Assembly (NCBI GenBank): GCA_029210815.1 | Contig: JARGGB010000003.1 | Span: 1 to 64,000, forward strand | DNA length: 64,000 nucleotides | Origin: Candidatus Brevefilum sp. | Lineage (GTDB): Bacteria; Chloroflexota; Anaerolineae; Anaerolineales; Anaerolineaceae | Direction of reading: 5' to 3' | Part shown: positions 39,582 through 50,298 of the stretch, piece after piece | Layout of the letters: every line of letters begins with the position of its first letter | Position numbering within the stretch: the first letter of the stretch is position 1 | Translations under genes and position numbers: made by a program | Notes under the pieces: model-generated | The model's database searches: none | The model's input: the letters and a program-made list of their open reading frames with translations, nothing else | Told to the model about the DNA's origin: nothing

Positions 39582-39797
39582 ACGGGTCAGGTCAACACAG
39601 GGTCAATCAGGACGGGTCACCAATACCCAATACCTGATTCCCAATACCCAATCACTAATACCTTTAAAAAAATTACCCCCGGCCGGCGTAAACCAGGGGT
39701 GAGGAGAATTGCAAGTTTATGGATTGAACTTTCTTTGATTGCCGAAAAGATTATATCATAAAAATTTTCTTGTGGTGATTTTTCCTGCTAACAATTT

Positions 39798-40637
39798 TTA
39801 ATCCGGTGGATTCGTTTGCAAATCTTTGATCAATGGTATGAATTTTTCTTGCAAGTCATCACGGGTATCAGTACCCAGGATTTCTGCCACCTCGCTGGAC
39901 AACCGCGTAAAAAGCTTAATGGAATCTTCCAATGCGCGCCAGCTGTCCGCAGGATAAAACCGTCCAAACACGGTCATCAGGCTGGTGAAGGTTTCAGGCT
40001 CAATCCATGATTGTAAGCCTTTACCCTCATAGGCTGTGAAGGCTTGTTCTCTCCCCTTGAGCACGGCATGCCAGCCCATCATCTGAAGCAGGTCATCCTT
40101 AAGACGCCAATCGTGATGTTTTGCACGCCAAAGGTCTCTGCGCCATAAGTATTTTGCAACATGGTAGGCATCCAGCCAGAAACTTGCGAGGCTTTTCTGA
40201 AATATCTCAACCGAAGGGCTTTCAGGAGGTCGAGGGGTGCCTTCAGCCCGGGGTAGGGATTTTGCCCTTTTATCCTTATCAACCAGAACATCAAATCCCG
40301 GCTCAAAATGCTCTGGCAATTTATTCCGCAAGGTTTCCAAAGCCGTGATTGGATACATGAAAAATTCGACCAACAATCCGCCTTCATAGATGATGTTCCA
40401 TGTAATATGGTCACTTTCGTCGTTGATGACAGCAAGCCACACGGGGCCAAAGGTCTTGAACCAATCCTGGTTTTCCTTGAAATCATTAAGATTTTCGACA
40501 AACAGGTATAAATCAATATCAGAAAGGCGATCTGTCTGACCTTTATGAACGTGGGATCCCAGCAGGATCAAGGTTCGAATATTCGGCTGGTTTTTCGCCC
40601 ATTTTTCGATTTTTTTTAGTAGTTTCCTGGGATTATC
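39798..40637 (-). CDS. ANT(6)/AadE-like nucleotidyltransferase
   Basis: LILLGSHVHKGQTDRLSDIDLYLFVEN; streptomycin adenylyltransferase-like body (WLAVINDESDHITWNIIYEGGLLVEFF...). Confidence 0.8.
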   Translation of the reverse strand, partial: DNPRKLLKKIEKWAKNQPNIRTLILLGSHVHKGQTDRLSDIDLYLFVENLNDFKENQDWFKTFGPVWLAVINDESDHITWNIIYEGGLLVEFFMYPITALETLRNKLPEHFEPGFDVLVDKDKRAKSLPRAEGTPRPPESPSVEIFQKSLASFWLDAYHVAKYLWRRDLWRAKHHDWRLKDDLLQMMGWHAVLKGREQAFTAYEGKGLQSWIEPETFTSLMTVFGRFYPADSWRALEDSIKLFTRLSSEVAEILGTDTRDDLQEKFIPLIKDLQTNPPD

Positions 40638-40698
40638 CATCATAAATCTGCTTTTGATTTTCATGTATTGCGATAATCTTACCCTTAAAACAAAAAAG

Positions 40699-40771
40699 CT
40701 CCTCGACCTGGACTCGAACCAGGAACCTAGCGGTTAACAGCCGCTCGCTCTGCCAATTGAGCTATCGAGGA
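40699..40771 (-). tRNA. tRNA-Asn (GTT)
   Basis: Reverse complement TCCTCGATAGCTCAATTGGCAGAGCGAGCGGCTGTTAACCGCTAGGTTCCTGGTTCGAGTCCAGGTCGAGGAG folds as a cloverleaf with GTT anticodon. Confidence 0.96.
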
Positions 40772-40855
40772 AGGCGATAGATATTATACGAAAAAGCCCT
40801 CAAGGTGTCAAGCAAGTCATGGCAAAAATTGGCACCAATTCGTCACTTTTTTAGC

Positions 40856-42097
40856 TCAATCTCCGCTTCTGACATCGTCAATAATTGATCTTGCAAGCTG
40901 GTTCAGTTTTTCTTTTTTCTCCCTGTCCATGTCCTGACTGCTGGCATCCCAGTAGATGTCCAGAAGTTCCATCACGTCCAGGCTGCTGGCAGCGCGACCT
41001 TCTGGCAGTCGAACGCGCGCTTGCATTAACGGGCGTTTGACAAAATGAAATTCAAAAGTGGATGCTGTCAGTGTCCGTAAAGCTGCCTCGTCAATTAGCG
41101 ATTCCCAATCTCGCTGATATTCCACCACCATCCGAACGATCGCATCTTTTAGCTTACCCTCAGGAGGTAAGGCGTCTTGCAGTTTTTGATTGATCCCCTG
41201 ATCAGATTCGAGGTTAATGTGAATATCGATAAATGGGCGAATATTCTTTAATTCCCGCCATTCAACCTCGGTTTTCCCTTTGCTGACCTCTGCAATGATG
41301 TAATATTTTTTGTCGCCTGCTTCGCCGAAATCAACTCGTTCAATAGAACCGGGGTAAATGATCGGTGGGTGGCTGTGTTCGTTGAGGTTTTGCGGTTTGT
41401 GAATGTGCCCCAGGGCAACGTAATCCAGCCTTTTGTCTTTGACCAGGGCAGGCGGAAGGACCATATCATTCCCCAACATAACCATTCTCTCACTGCCGTA
41501 CTGTGCTCCCTCAACTGAGGCGTGCGCGGTGAAAATAACAGGCAGCGTCGGGTCGGCTTCTAACAGCCAGTTTTCGATAAGTTCGCTGATCTGTTCCCCG
41601 AGGATTTTGTAAGTTTCGGAAGGATCAGTGCTGTCTATTTCGAGGGCAGCCACCATCCCGGAGCGTGATATCCAGGGCAGCGCGATCACCTGGATGGGCA
41701 AACCGCCCAGGTCATCCGTGGATAAGAATTGGGGTTTGTCCAGGACTTTCACATAGGGGACATCCAGGGTCTCAAATTCCTGGATCGCGTGGGCACGCCC
41801 GGTCGCAGGTGATATATCGTGGTTGCCCGTCAATAAAAGCGTTTGAATGCCTGCTCGTGACAGCTGCATGATGCGTTTTCCCCATTCACGCTGATAAGTC
41901 GGCGCAGGTGAGCGATCTTTATAAGCATCGCCAGCAAATATTACCAGGTCAACTTGCGCATCAATCGCAGCCTGAACGATTTCGTCCAGAGACTTAAGAA
42001 AATCCATCACCCGCATGGGGAGACCTGATTCAGGGTCATGGCGGCCGTAATTAGCCATATCGATATGTGCATCTGCAAAGTGAAGTATTTTAACCAT
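40856..42097 (-). CDS. SbcD/Mre11-like DNA repair exonuclease
   Basis: ILHFADAHIDMA; VIFAGDAYKDRSP; LLTGNHD; VALGHIHKPQ metallophosphoesterase motifs. Confidence 0.85.
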   Translation of the reverse strand: MVKILHFADAHIDMANYGRHDPESGLPMRVMDFLKSLDEIVQAAIDAQVDLVIFAGDAYKDRSPAPTYQREWGKRIMQLSRAGIQTLLLTGNHDISPATGRAHAIQEFETLDVPYVKVLDKPQFLSTDDLGGLPIQVIALPWISRSGMVAALEIDSTDPSETYKILGEQISELIENWLLEADPTLPVIFTAHASVEGAQYGSERMVMLGNDMVLPPALVKDKRLDYVALGHIHKPQNLNEHSHPPIIYPGSIERVDFGEAGDKKYYIIAEVSKGKTEVEWRELKNIRPFIDIHINLESDQGINQKLQDALPPEGKLKDAIVRMVVEYQRDWESLIDEAALRTLTASTFEFHFVKRPLMQARVRLPEGRAASSLDVMELLDIYWDASSQDMDREKKEKLNQLARSIIDDVRSGD

Positions 42098-42165
42098 CTT
42101 TTATTTATTTCTTGTTGCGATGTTGTTTTTTATGTTGAAGCGTTAATCCCAAAACAAATTTTTGG

Positions 42166-42918
42166 CTAGTGGTTACTTTCTGCCGGTGCAATTGTTTCGT
42201 GATTTTCTGCAGCATTTTTTTGTTTTTCTTGTTTTCTTTCCAACCGCTTTTCATCCAAAAGCTGCAGCTTGCGCGCTTGAATGCTCGTATTGATTAAGAA
42301 GTACAGCGTCATTAACAAAGCGATAAACCCGACAAATAATGTATATAAGGTTGTAGGCCCAAAAATTGGCAGGTTGACCTTTGGATTCCCAATAATCAGC
42401 ATGACTGTGTTTGCAAGGATTGCCAATACGCGGATCTCGGTTGGCCCGATTTTTGCGCTGGTGATATTGAATACCCCGGTGACATAAGTGATCAGGTACA
42501 CCATGATCGAGACCAGCAAATAAGCGATCACGCCCATACTCGCAACAGTTATATCGACATAAGGTGAAATTCCTAAACCAATAAAAATGAGTACTGTACT
42601 GATAGCATCGACAAAATGGTCAATTAAGAATCCGAAACGCGGCCTTTCAATGTGTCTATAACGTGCCAGGGTCCCATCAAGACTGTCTCCGAACCAATTC
42701 AAAACAAAGCCAAAACTGGCCAGGATCAAGAAATATTCGCTGACATTTGTAAGCGCATAGCTGATAAAAATCAGGATTGATGCAAGAATGCCGATCCATG
42801 TCAGAACATCCGGCGTGACCCAGGCAGGCATATGCGCCGCAAGCCATTTCAAGGCTGGCCTTTCAAGAAATCCCAACAGGATATCATTTTCTCTCTTATG
42901 ATTTTCGACTTTTGACAT
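42166..42918 (-). CDS. CDP-alcohol phosphatidyltransferase
   Basis: DSLDGTLARYRHIERPRFGFLIDHFVD matches DGxxAR(x8)GxxxDxxxD. Confidence 0.9.
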   Translation of the reverse strand: MSKVENHKRENDILLGFLERPALKWLAAHMPAWVTPDVLTWIGILASILIFISYALTNVSEYFLILASFGFVLNWFGDSLDGTLARYRHIERPRFGFLIDHFVDAISTVLIFIGLGISPYVDITVASMGVIAYLLVSIMVYLITYVTGVFNITSAKIGPTEIRVLAILANTVMLIIGNPKVNLPIFGPTTLYTLFVGFIALLMTLYFLINTSIQARKLQLLDEKRLERKQEKQKNAAENHETIAPAESNH

Positions 42919-42945
42919 TTTTACCTTTCATTTTCTCTTGTAGGG

Positions 42946-43872
42946 CTACACACCCAAAAATTTTGGCCAAATTGGATAGAACATTGCCCATTGATTTGAA
43001 TATTCTAAGATTATTTCTTCTGCTTCTTTCATTACCCGGTTGGCATTATGAATGATTTCTGTTTCAAGTTCGTCCTGGGATTCCATCCAGATCGGATCGG
43101 TTGCTTCGAGCATATACCTTCCACCGGGTTGGGAAGTTGCTGCAACAACGATCACTGGCGCCTCAGCTTCAATCGCCATTCTTACGTAGGTCACAGGCAG
43201 GTTTGCCTCATGACCAAAAAAGGTTGGCTGGTATTTATTTTGCTGATCCTCAGGCAGCGGCCTGTCCAAGCCCGTCAGGATGCTGCCGCCATTTTGAAGT
43301 CGCTTCCTGGCTTGGCGAAATGCACTCAGGGTCATCGGGGTAACAATGATCCCCAGGCTCTCCCTCAACTGGTTCTGCATTTTATAGGAAGAAACCGGTT
43401 CAGGGTAAGAAAGCACCTGAACCTCAAAATTATTGAGCGCCAATGCATAGCCCATCAAATCAAAGTTGCTCAGATGTGGGCATACAAATACAGAGGGCTG
43501 GTTTTTCCTGATTCGCTCAAAAGCCATTTTTGCCCTGGGGCTGAAATCAACAACTTCCTGGAGTCGGTCTGGCCTTGACAGGAAGTAAAAGTAATCAAAA
43601 ATGCAGTTTGAAGCGGAGCGAAAAACAATTTTAGGTAGTTCTATAAGCTCTTCCTGGCTGAGTGATTTATCTTTGATCACAAATTGGTTAGCACGGATTG
43701 CCCTGACCATTGAACTTTTCTTCCTGCGACCTAAAATGGTGCCAATCCAGGAGGAAATTTTTAGACCCGTCTGGCGGGATAATACGCGTCCCAGAAGAAT
43801 TGCTATTTGTATAACAATTGATTGTTGAAGCAAATTTCTTAATGATATTGCGCGCTTTTTGTTCTTTTTCAC
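42946..43872 (-). CDS. LABLAT-type (lipid A / PIM) acyltransferase
   Basis: FVCPHLSNFDLMGYALALNNFEVQVLSYPEP...ILTGLDRPLPE; HTRB/PatA-like. Confidence 0.75.
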   Translation of the reverse strand: MKKNKKRAISLRNLLQQSIVIQIAILLGRVLSRQTGLKISSWIGTILGRRKKSSMVRAIRANQFVIKDKSLSQEELIELPKIVFRSASNCIFDYFYFLSRPDRLQEVVDFSPRAKMAFERIRKNQPSVFVCPHLSNFDLMGYALALNNFEVQVLSYPEPVSSYKMQNQLRESLGIIVTPMTLSAFRQARKRLQNGGSILTGLDRPLPEDQQNKYQPTFFGHEANLPVTYVRMAIEAEAPVIVVAATSQPGGRYMLEATDPIWMESQDELETEIIHNANRVMKEAEEIILEYSNQWAMFYPIWPKFLGV

Positions 43873-44170
43873 GTTTCAGATTCCGATGATTTTGATAATG
43901 TTGTTGATCCGCCATTTTATCTGAGACTATATTTTACTTCAAATATAAAAAAACATTAAAGCTGTGCGGATTATGTGACATGACGTGATTGAATTCTTAT
44001 CCATTGCGAACTTTTTTCTTTGGATTATTCCATCATATTCCCATCGCGGTCTTTAGAGAGTGCCCACGTTATGAGCTGAAAAAATTTGATTTATGGTATA
44101 AATGCAATTGAAAGTAATATAAGAACAAGCTTATTTCCTGACAATTTTATTTTATTGCCCGCATCAAGGT

Positions 44171-45298
44171 TTGATGATGAAAATTTTTTGTATCGCAGCC
44201 TCTTTTGTGCCTTCGAACACCGCTAACAGCATTCAGGTTGTTAAAGCTGCTCATGCCCTGGCAGAAGTTGGCCATGACGTGCGTTTATTCGTGCCCGGGG
44301 ACAACCCGGTATCCTGGGAGAATTTAAAAAATCATTATGGATTAAGGCAGCCCTTTGAAATCCAGTGGGTCCATGAAAACCTGGCTTTTAAGCGGTATGA
44401 TTTTGCCTTCAAGGCTGTTCAGGCTGGGCGCAGGATGGATGCGGATCTGATTTATACCTGGGCATTACAGGCGGCAGTATTGTCCTTATGGGGAGGCGTC
44501 CCAACGGTTTTAGAGCTGCATGACCGTGTCACCGGACGTATTGGACCCTGGCTTTTCCGTCAATTTTGGAAAAGCAAAACAAAAAAACGTTTACTGACCA
44601 ATTCAAAGGCTTTAAAGACGCGATTGATCTCAGATTTTGACCTTGCGGCACATCAGGAAGAAATTCTTGTAGCGCCAAACGGGGTCGAACTGGAACGTTA
44701 TGAAGACCTGCCTGCACCAGAAGAAGCCAGAAACCGTTTGGGTCTGGCGCCAGGGTTTACTGCCGGATACACCGGGCATTTTTATGCGGGTCGGGGAATG
44801 CAGTTAATGTTTGACCTGGCAAAAGCCTTGCCGGAGATCAATTTTTTATGGGTGGGTGGTCAGCCGGAGGATGTGTCACTTTGGGAGAATCGCGCCAAAT
44901 CTGCTGGACTGGCTAATTTATATTTGACGGGATTTGTCGATAATGCGGATTTGCCGCTGTTCCAGGCTGCGGCTGATGCGCTTTTGATGCCTTATGGGCA
45001 GAAAATTGAAGGCAGCGGTGGTGGCAATTCGGCAGAAATTGCAAGCCCAATGAAAATGTTTGAGTATATGGCTGCTGGGCGGGCGATCATATCAAGCGAC
45101 CTGCCAGTCATCCATGAAGTCCTGGACGCGGCAACCGCAGTTTTTTGTCCGCCGCAGGATCTTGCATCCTGGAAAGAGGCGCTGATTGACCTGAAAAATA
45201 ATGAAGAAATGCGTATTGAACTTGGCAAGGAAGCACGGTCTTATTCTCAAGCATTTACCTGGAAAAATCGCGCAATAAAGGCACTGGAACGTTTTTAA
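44171..45298 (+). CDS. GT4-type glycosyltransferase
   Basis: APNGVELERYEDLP; PMKMFEYMAAGRAIISSDLPVIHEVL. Confidence 0.85.
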   Translation: MMMKIFCIAASFVPSNTANSIQVVKAAHALAEVGHDVRLFVPGDNPVSWENLKNHYGLRQPFEIQWVHENLAFKRYDFAFKAVQAGRRMDADLIYTWALQAAVLSLWGGVPTVLELHDRVTGRIGPWLFRQFWKSKTKKRLLTNSKALKTRLISDFDLAAHQEEILVAPNGVELERYEDLPAPEEARNRLGLAPGFTAGYTGHFYAGRGMQLMFDLAKALPEINFLWVGGQPEDVSLWENRAKSAGLANLYLTGFVDNADLPLFQAAADALLMPYGQKIEGSGGGNSAEIASPMKMFEYMAAGRAIISSDLPVIHEVLDAATAVFCPPQDLASWKEALIDLKNNEEMRIELGKEARSYSQAFTWKNRAIKALERF

Positions 45299-45309
45299 TT
45301 CGTTGGCAT

Positions 45310-46653
45310 ATGAATAAATCGGGATCAAACAAAAAGCTGGGAATATGGTTGGGGCTGGTTTTGATTTTAAGCCTCGTTCTCAGGGTGATGTTATTTGCGA
45401 TCTATTCTCCGGTTTCCTTTAGTGATACCGGGGGCTATCAACGATCTGCGCAAGCGGTCCTGAACGGCTTTGCAAATTACGACGGCACTCGCACCCCGAT
45501 TTACCCAATTCTGATTGCCCTGACAGGTTCTGAAAAAATGCTTTATCTCAGCCAATTGTTTCTTGGGCTGGGCATGACGCATGCCTGGTTCATTATTGGA
45601 TGGAAAGCAAGTGAAAAGCCTTTTATTGGGGCGCTAATTGCCTTAGCGCACACCCTGAACCCGGGTCAAATTTTCTTTGAAGCCAACCTGTTGACAGAAA
45701 CACTGGCAGCTTTCTGGTTGATTTTATCTCTGCTTGGCGCTTATTTTTGGCTAGCGGACAGGAAATACCAAACGATCTGGCTGGCACTGGGGATTGGGAT
45801 TTCTGCATCCCTGGCAGCCCTGACCCGACCGCAGTTTATTTTTATGCCACTGTGGCTGGCGATTTTTCTGTCTTTTTCAAATCAGGTTCGAAACCCCCGA
45901 TTTAATTTCAAGCCATTTGTTGGGGTAATGTTACCCGCACTCGTGCTAATTGGCGGCTGGATGGGCTGGGTTTATTCGCGGTATAACATTCTCAGCGTGA
46001 CGACCATGTCCGGTTATCACCTTGTTCAGCATGCCGGTTATTACTTTGAAGACCTTCCAGATGAATATGCTGCAATTCGTGATACTTACATAGCCTTTCG
46101 TGACACGCGGCTTGATACCTTTGGCACCCAGAGCAACACCATCTGGGAAGCCATCCCCGCGATGCAGGAAGCCTCTGGATTGAACTTTTATGACCTTTCG
46201 AAAACCCTGCAAGATTTGTCATTAAAGCTGATCATTACTCACCCATGGCAATATTTGGCAAGAATCCTTAAAGGGTGGATGTGGTTCTGGCGGGCACCGG
46301 TTTACTGGCGTCAAAGTGCTTTTTCTTTGCCAGGTATTTCAAGCGTAATGGTGTTGTGGGTTTGGCTTGCAAGGGGTTTAATGGTATTGATGAACCTTGT
46401 TTTTGTGCTTTCCAGCATTGCAGCCTTGATCTCTAAATGCCTGCGACATTTTTTCAACCTGAGCTCATTTCACTGGCTTTTAGCTGGTACTGTTTGGATA
46501 ACGTCCATATTTACATCTTTGCTCGAGCATGGTGAAAATCAGCGTTTTCTCATTCCCCTGCAGACAGCAGTCATTTTTTGGACTTTGTGGATTATTTACT
46601 TCACATGGCAGGCACGGACGCTAAATCGTGACAAAGTAAGGTCTATCATTTAG
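45310..46653 (+). CDS. Polytopic membrane glycosyltransferase (GT39/ArnT-like)
   Basis: Multiple TM; FSDTGGYQRSAQAVLNGFANYDGTRTPIYPILIAL. Confidence 0.65.
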   Translation: MNKSGSNKKLGIWLGLVLILSLVLRVMLFAIYSPVSFSDTGGYQRSAQAVLNGFANYDGTRTPIYPILIALTGSEKMLYLSQLFLGLGMTHAWFIIGWKASEKPFIGALIALAHTLNPGQIFFEANLLTETLAAFWLILSLLGAYFWLADRKYQTIWLALGIGISASLAALTRPQFIFMPLWLAIFLSFSNQVRNPRFNFKPFVGVMLPALVLIGGWMGWVYSRYNILSVTTMSGYHLVQHAGYYFEDLPDEYAAIRDTYIAFRDTRLDTFGTQSNTIWEAIPAMQEASGLNFYDLSKTLQDLSLKLIITHPWQYLARILKGWMWFWRAPVYWRQSAFSLPGISSVMVLWVWLARGLMVLMNLVFVLSSIAALISKCLRHFFNLSSFHWLLAGTVWITSIFTSLLEHGENQRFLIPLQTAVIFWTLWIIYFTWQARTLNRDKVRSII

Positions 46654-46669
46654 TAAATGGAAAAAGAAA

Positions 46670-48217
46670 ATGAAGAAAATAGTAATTCACATCATTTTAG
46701 CAGCTGTGTTGAGCTTTGCTTTAGCTTTATTTATCCAAGTGCTCTTGCCATTTGGCGATTTCTGGAAAGGTACATTCGCTGCATTTTATTTATTGTTTTT
46801 TGTGAGCCTTTTCCTTTATCTGGCATGGTGCCTTTTTGGGAGTTCAAAAAATCTTGCAAGGTTGATGATCCTCGCTTTTATTCTTCGGCTGGGACCGGGA
46901 ATGTTCTTAACCTGGGGCTTGCCTCAATTCGGTTATGAGGAAGCGCCGCAGCAAGCCGGCTTTGTGTTTCAGGATGCTTATCTTCGGGAGGGAAGCGCCT
47001 GGAATTTAGCCCAATCGGGCGAGCCATTGACCAGGGCATTCAGTGATGATTACACTGCCGATCAATACGGGGGGCTTTTAGCACTGGATGCCTTTGTTTA
47101 CCGCTATATCAGTCCGGATGCTTATCGACCTGTTTTAATTTTAATTCTCACTGCTGGGGCTATGGCATTAAGTCTGCCATTTTTGATGGCAGTGGTAAGG
47201 CGCAGCATTGGCGAGACCGCCGCTTTATGGGCAGGATGGATTTTTGCCCTGTATCCTGAAGGCATCTTACTGGGCGCCGCCCAGATGCGGGAACCATATT
47301 TGATTTTGTGTTTTAGTTTATTAACATGGTCCGTGGCACAATTTTTAGATCGTCGACGTTTGAAAATTGCTGTTCCTGTGATGATTGCAGGCACACTGGG
47401 CTTGTTCCTGTTTTCGTACCGGGTAGCCCTGCCCCTTGTGGGGATCATTTCCGCCTGGATTTGGCTGATGGAATCGGCTAAAGTGAAACAAAACTGGGTG
47501 AAAGGTGTGATCTGGTTTCTTGCATTCGCAGCCCTGGGGGGGATTGCCTGGTTTTACAGGGATTGGGTTCAGGAGGTAATGTCCTGGGATGCAAAATTAA
47601 CATTACTTGCCTCTGGCAGGATTCAGTTTGAGCTTGAATCCCTGCCAACATGGCTTCATTTTCCCTTTATTGTGGCTTACGGCGTATTTCAGCCGGTATT
47701 GCCTGCCGCAATTGCTGCGCCAGCACCGTGGATATGGCGGGGTTTAGGGATTTTTAGAGCTGCGGGTTGGTACGCACTCCTGTCGCTTTTGGCTTATGCT
47801 TTTGTGCGAATCCTGCGTTTGCCGTCTTCGCGCAAAAAACGCTGGTTAGCAGTGATGATTTTTTTTGTCTGGGTATGGGTGTTCGTCGCGTCCGCTCGAG
47901 CGGGGGGTGATCAATGGGATAACCCTCGTTACCGAACGATCCTTCTCCCCTGGATGGCAATCACGGCTGCATGGGTGATCAATTTTGTCAAGGAAACAAA
48001 GGATCGCTGGTTGGGCAGAGCTTTATTGATAGAAGGGATCTTTCTCGCCTTTTTCACGGAATGGTACATCAGCCGATATTATCCAGTCATTCCGCGTTTG
48101 GATTTCTGGTTGATGATCGTGTTGATAATCCTGTTGAGCTTGTTGGTCATCATTGGGGGATGGCTGCGGGAAAAAAAGCAAAAGAAACAAGAACGAGAGT
48201 CTTTGATTAAGCGTTGA
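46670..48217 (+). CDS. Polytopic membrane protein, probable glycosyltransferase
   Basis: About a dozen hydrophobic segments; same cluster and layout as the preceding gene. Confidence 0.55.
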   Translation: MKKIVIHIILAAVLSFALALFIQVLLPFGDFWKGTFAAFYLLFFVSLFLYLAWCLFGSSKNLARLMILAFILRLGPGMFLTWGLPQFGYEEAPQQAGFVFQDAYLREGSAWNLAQSGEPLTRAFSDDYTADQYGGLLALDAFVYRYISPDAYRPVLILILTAGAMALSLPFLMAVVRRSIGETAALWAGWIFALYPEGILLGAAQMREPYLILCFSLLTWSVAQFLDRRRLKIAVPVMIAGTLGLFLFSYRVALPLVGIISAWIWLMESAKVKQNWVKGVIWFLAFAALGGIAWFYRDWVQEVMSWDAKLTLLASGRIQFELESLPTWLHFPFIVAYGVFQPVLPAAIAAPAPWIWRGLGIFRAAGWYALLSLLAYAFVRILRLPSSRKKRWLAVMIFFVWVWVFVASARAGGDQWDNPRYRTILLPWMAITAAWVINFVKETKDRWLGRALLIEGIFLAFFTEWYISRYYPVIPRLDFWLMIVLIILLSLLVIIGGWLREKKQKKQERESLIKR

Positions 48218-48345
48218 GTTCCTGATCATTCTACGTAAATGATGATGAAAACAACTTTACCTGGAAGCTCAGTAATCGGACTTCTAAAGCCGATAATGTT
48301 CCTATTTCCAAGGCGGATATATTATTGAACAACAGGTTTGCTTGA

Positions 48346-49434
<1,089 letters not shown>

Positions 49435-49443
49435 TTTATCGTT

Positions 49444-50292
49444 ATGGAAAACAGCCACCAGCAGGGTAAACAAAGTCCCATCATCTATTTGCGACCGTCC
49501 AAAGGATGGTTGTCGATTGATTTTAAGGAATTGTGGCGTTATCGGGAATTGATTTTTTTCCTGACATGGCGAGATATCAAGGTGCGCTACAAACAGGCTG
49601 TCCTTGGGATTTCCTGGGCAGTATTGCAGCCTTTACTGACCACCTTGATTTTCACAGTGATTTTTGGAATTTTACTCAAAACCCCATCACAGGATTTACC
49701 CTACCCTTTGTTTTCGATGTCAGCTTTGCTGCCCTGGCAGTTATTTTCAACGGCATTACAACGGTCGAGCGTCAGCCTGGTTGGCAACGCCAACTTGCTT
49801 ACAAAAATTTATTTTCCACGGCTTGCAATACCGCTCTCATCGGTTTTTGCTGCCCTCGTGGATTTTGCCGTATCTTTCGTGGTCTTACTGCTTGTGATGG
49901 CTTATTACCAGTATTGGCCGGGATGGAACATTCTCTGGCTTATTCCCATTGTGCTGCTGGCATTGCTGACAGCGCTGGCGGTTGGACTGTGGCTGTCTGC
50001 CCTCAACGTGCAGTACCGGGATATTCAACACATGGTGCCATTCCTTATCCAGGTCTGGATGTATGCGTCCCCCATTGTTTATCCCATTGAGACCATCCCG
50101 GAAGGTATTTGGCGCTCATTATACGGCCTTAATCCCATGGTGGGTGTGATCCAGGGTTTCCGCTGGGCTTTATTAGGCGGCACACCCCCTGATATCACCA
50201 TGCTGATCTCGATTATTGTGGTCGTGGTGCTTTTAATCAGCGGTTTGTATTATTTCCGGCGGATGGAAAAGACCTTCGCCGATGTTGTTTAG
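49444..50292 (+). CDS. Polysaccharide ABC exporter permease (Wzm-like)
   Basis: FFLTWRDIKVRYKQAVLGISWAVLQPLLTTLIFTVIFG. Confidence 0.92.
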   Translation: MENSHQQGKQSPIIYLRPSKGWLSIDFKELWRYRELIFFLTWRDIKVRYKQAVLGISWAVLQPLLTTLIFTVIFGILLKTPSQDLPYPLFSMSALLPWQLFSTALQRSSVSLVGNANLLTKIYFPRLAIPLSSVFAALVDFAVSFVVLLLVMAYYQYWPGWNILWLIPIVLLALLTALAVGLWLSALNVQYRDIQHMVPFLIQVWMYASPIVYPIETIPEGIWRSLYGLNPMVGVIQGFRWALLGGTPPDITMLISIIVVVVLLISGLYYFRRMEKTFADVV

Positions 50293-50298
50293 GAACTT

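Noticed and set aside
39517-39660. Tandem repeat array as a possible CRISPR
   Set aside because: Units are 14 bp and directly contiguous with no unique spacers; no cas genes nearby.
39798-40637. Mobile antibiotic-resistance gene (ANT(6)-like)
   Set aside because: No mobile element seen around it; many chromosomal AadE-like proteins are not resistance determinants, so only the family is called.
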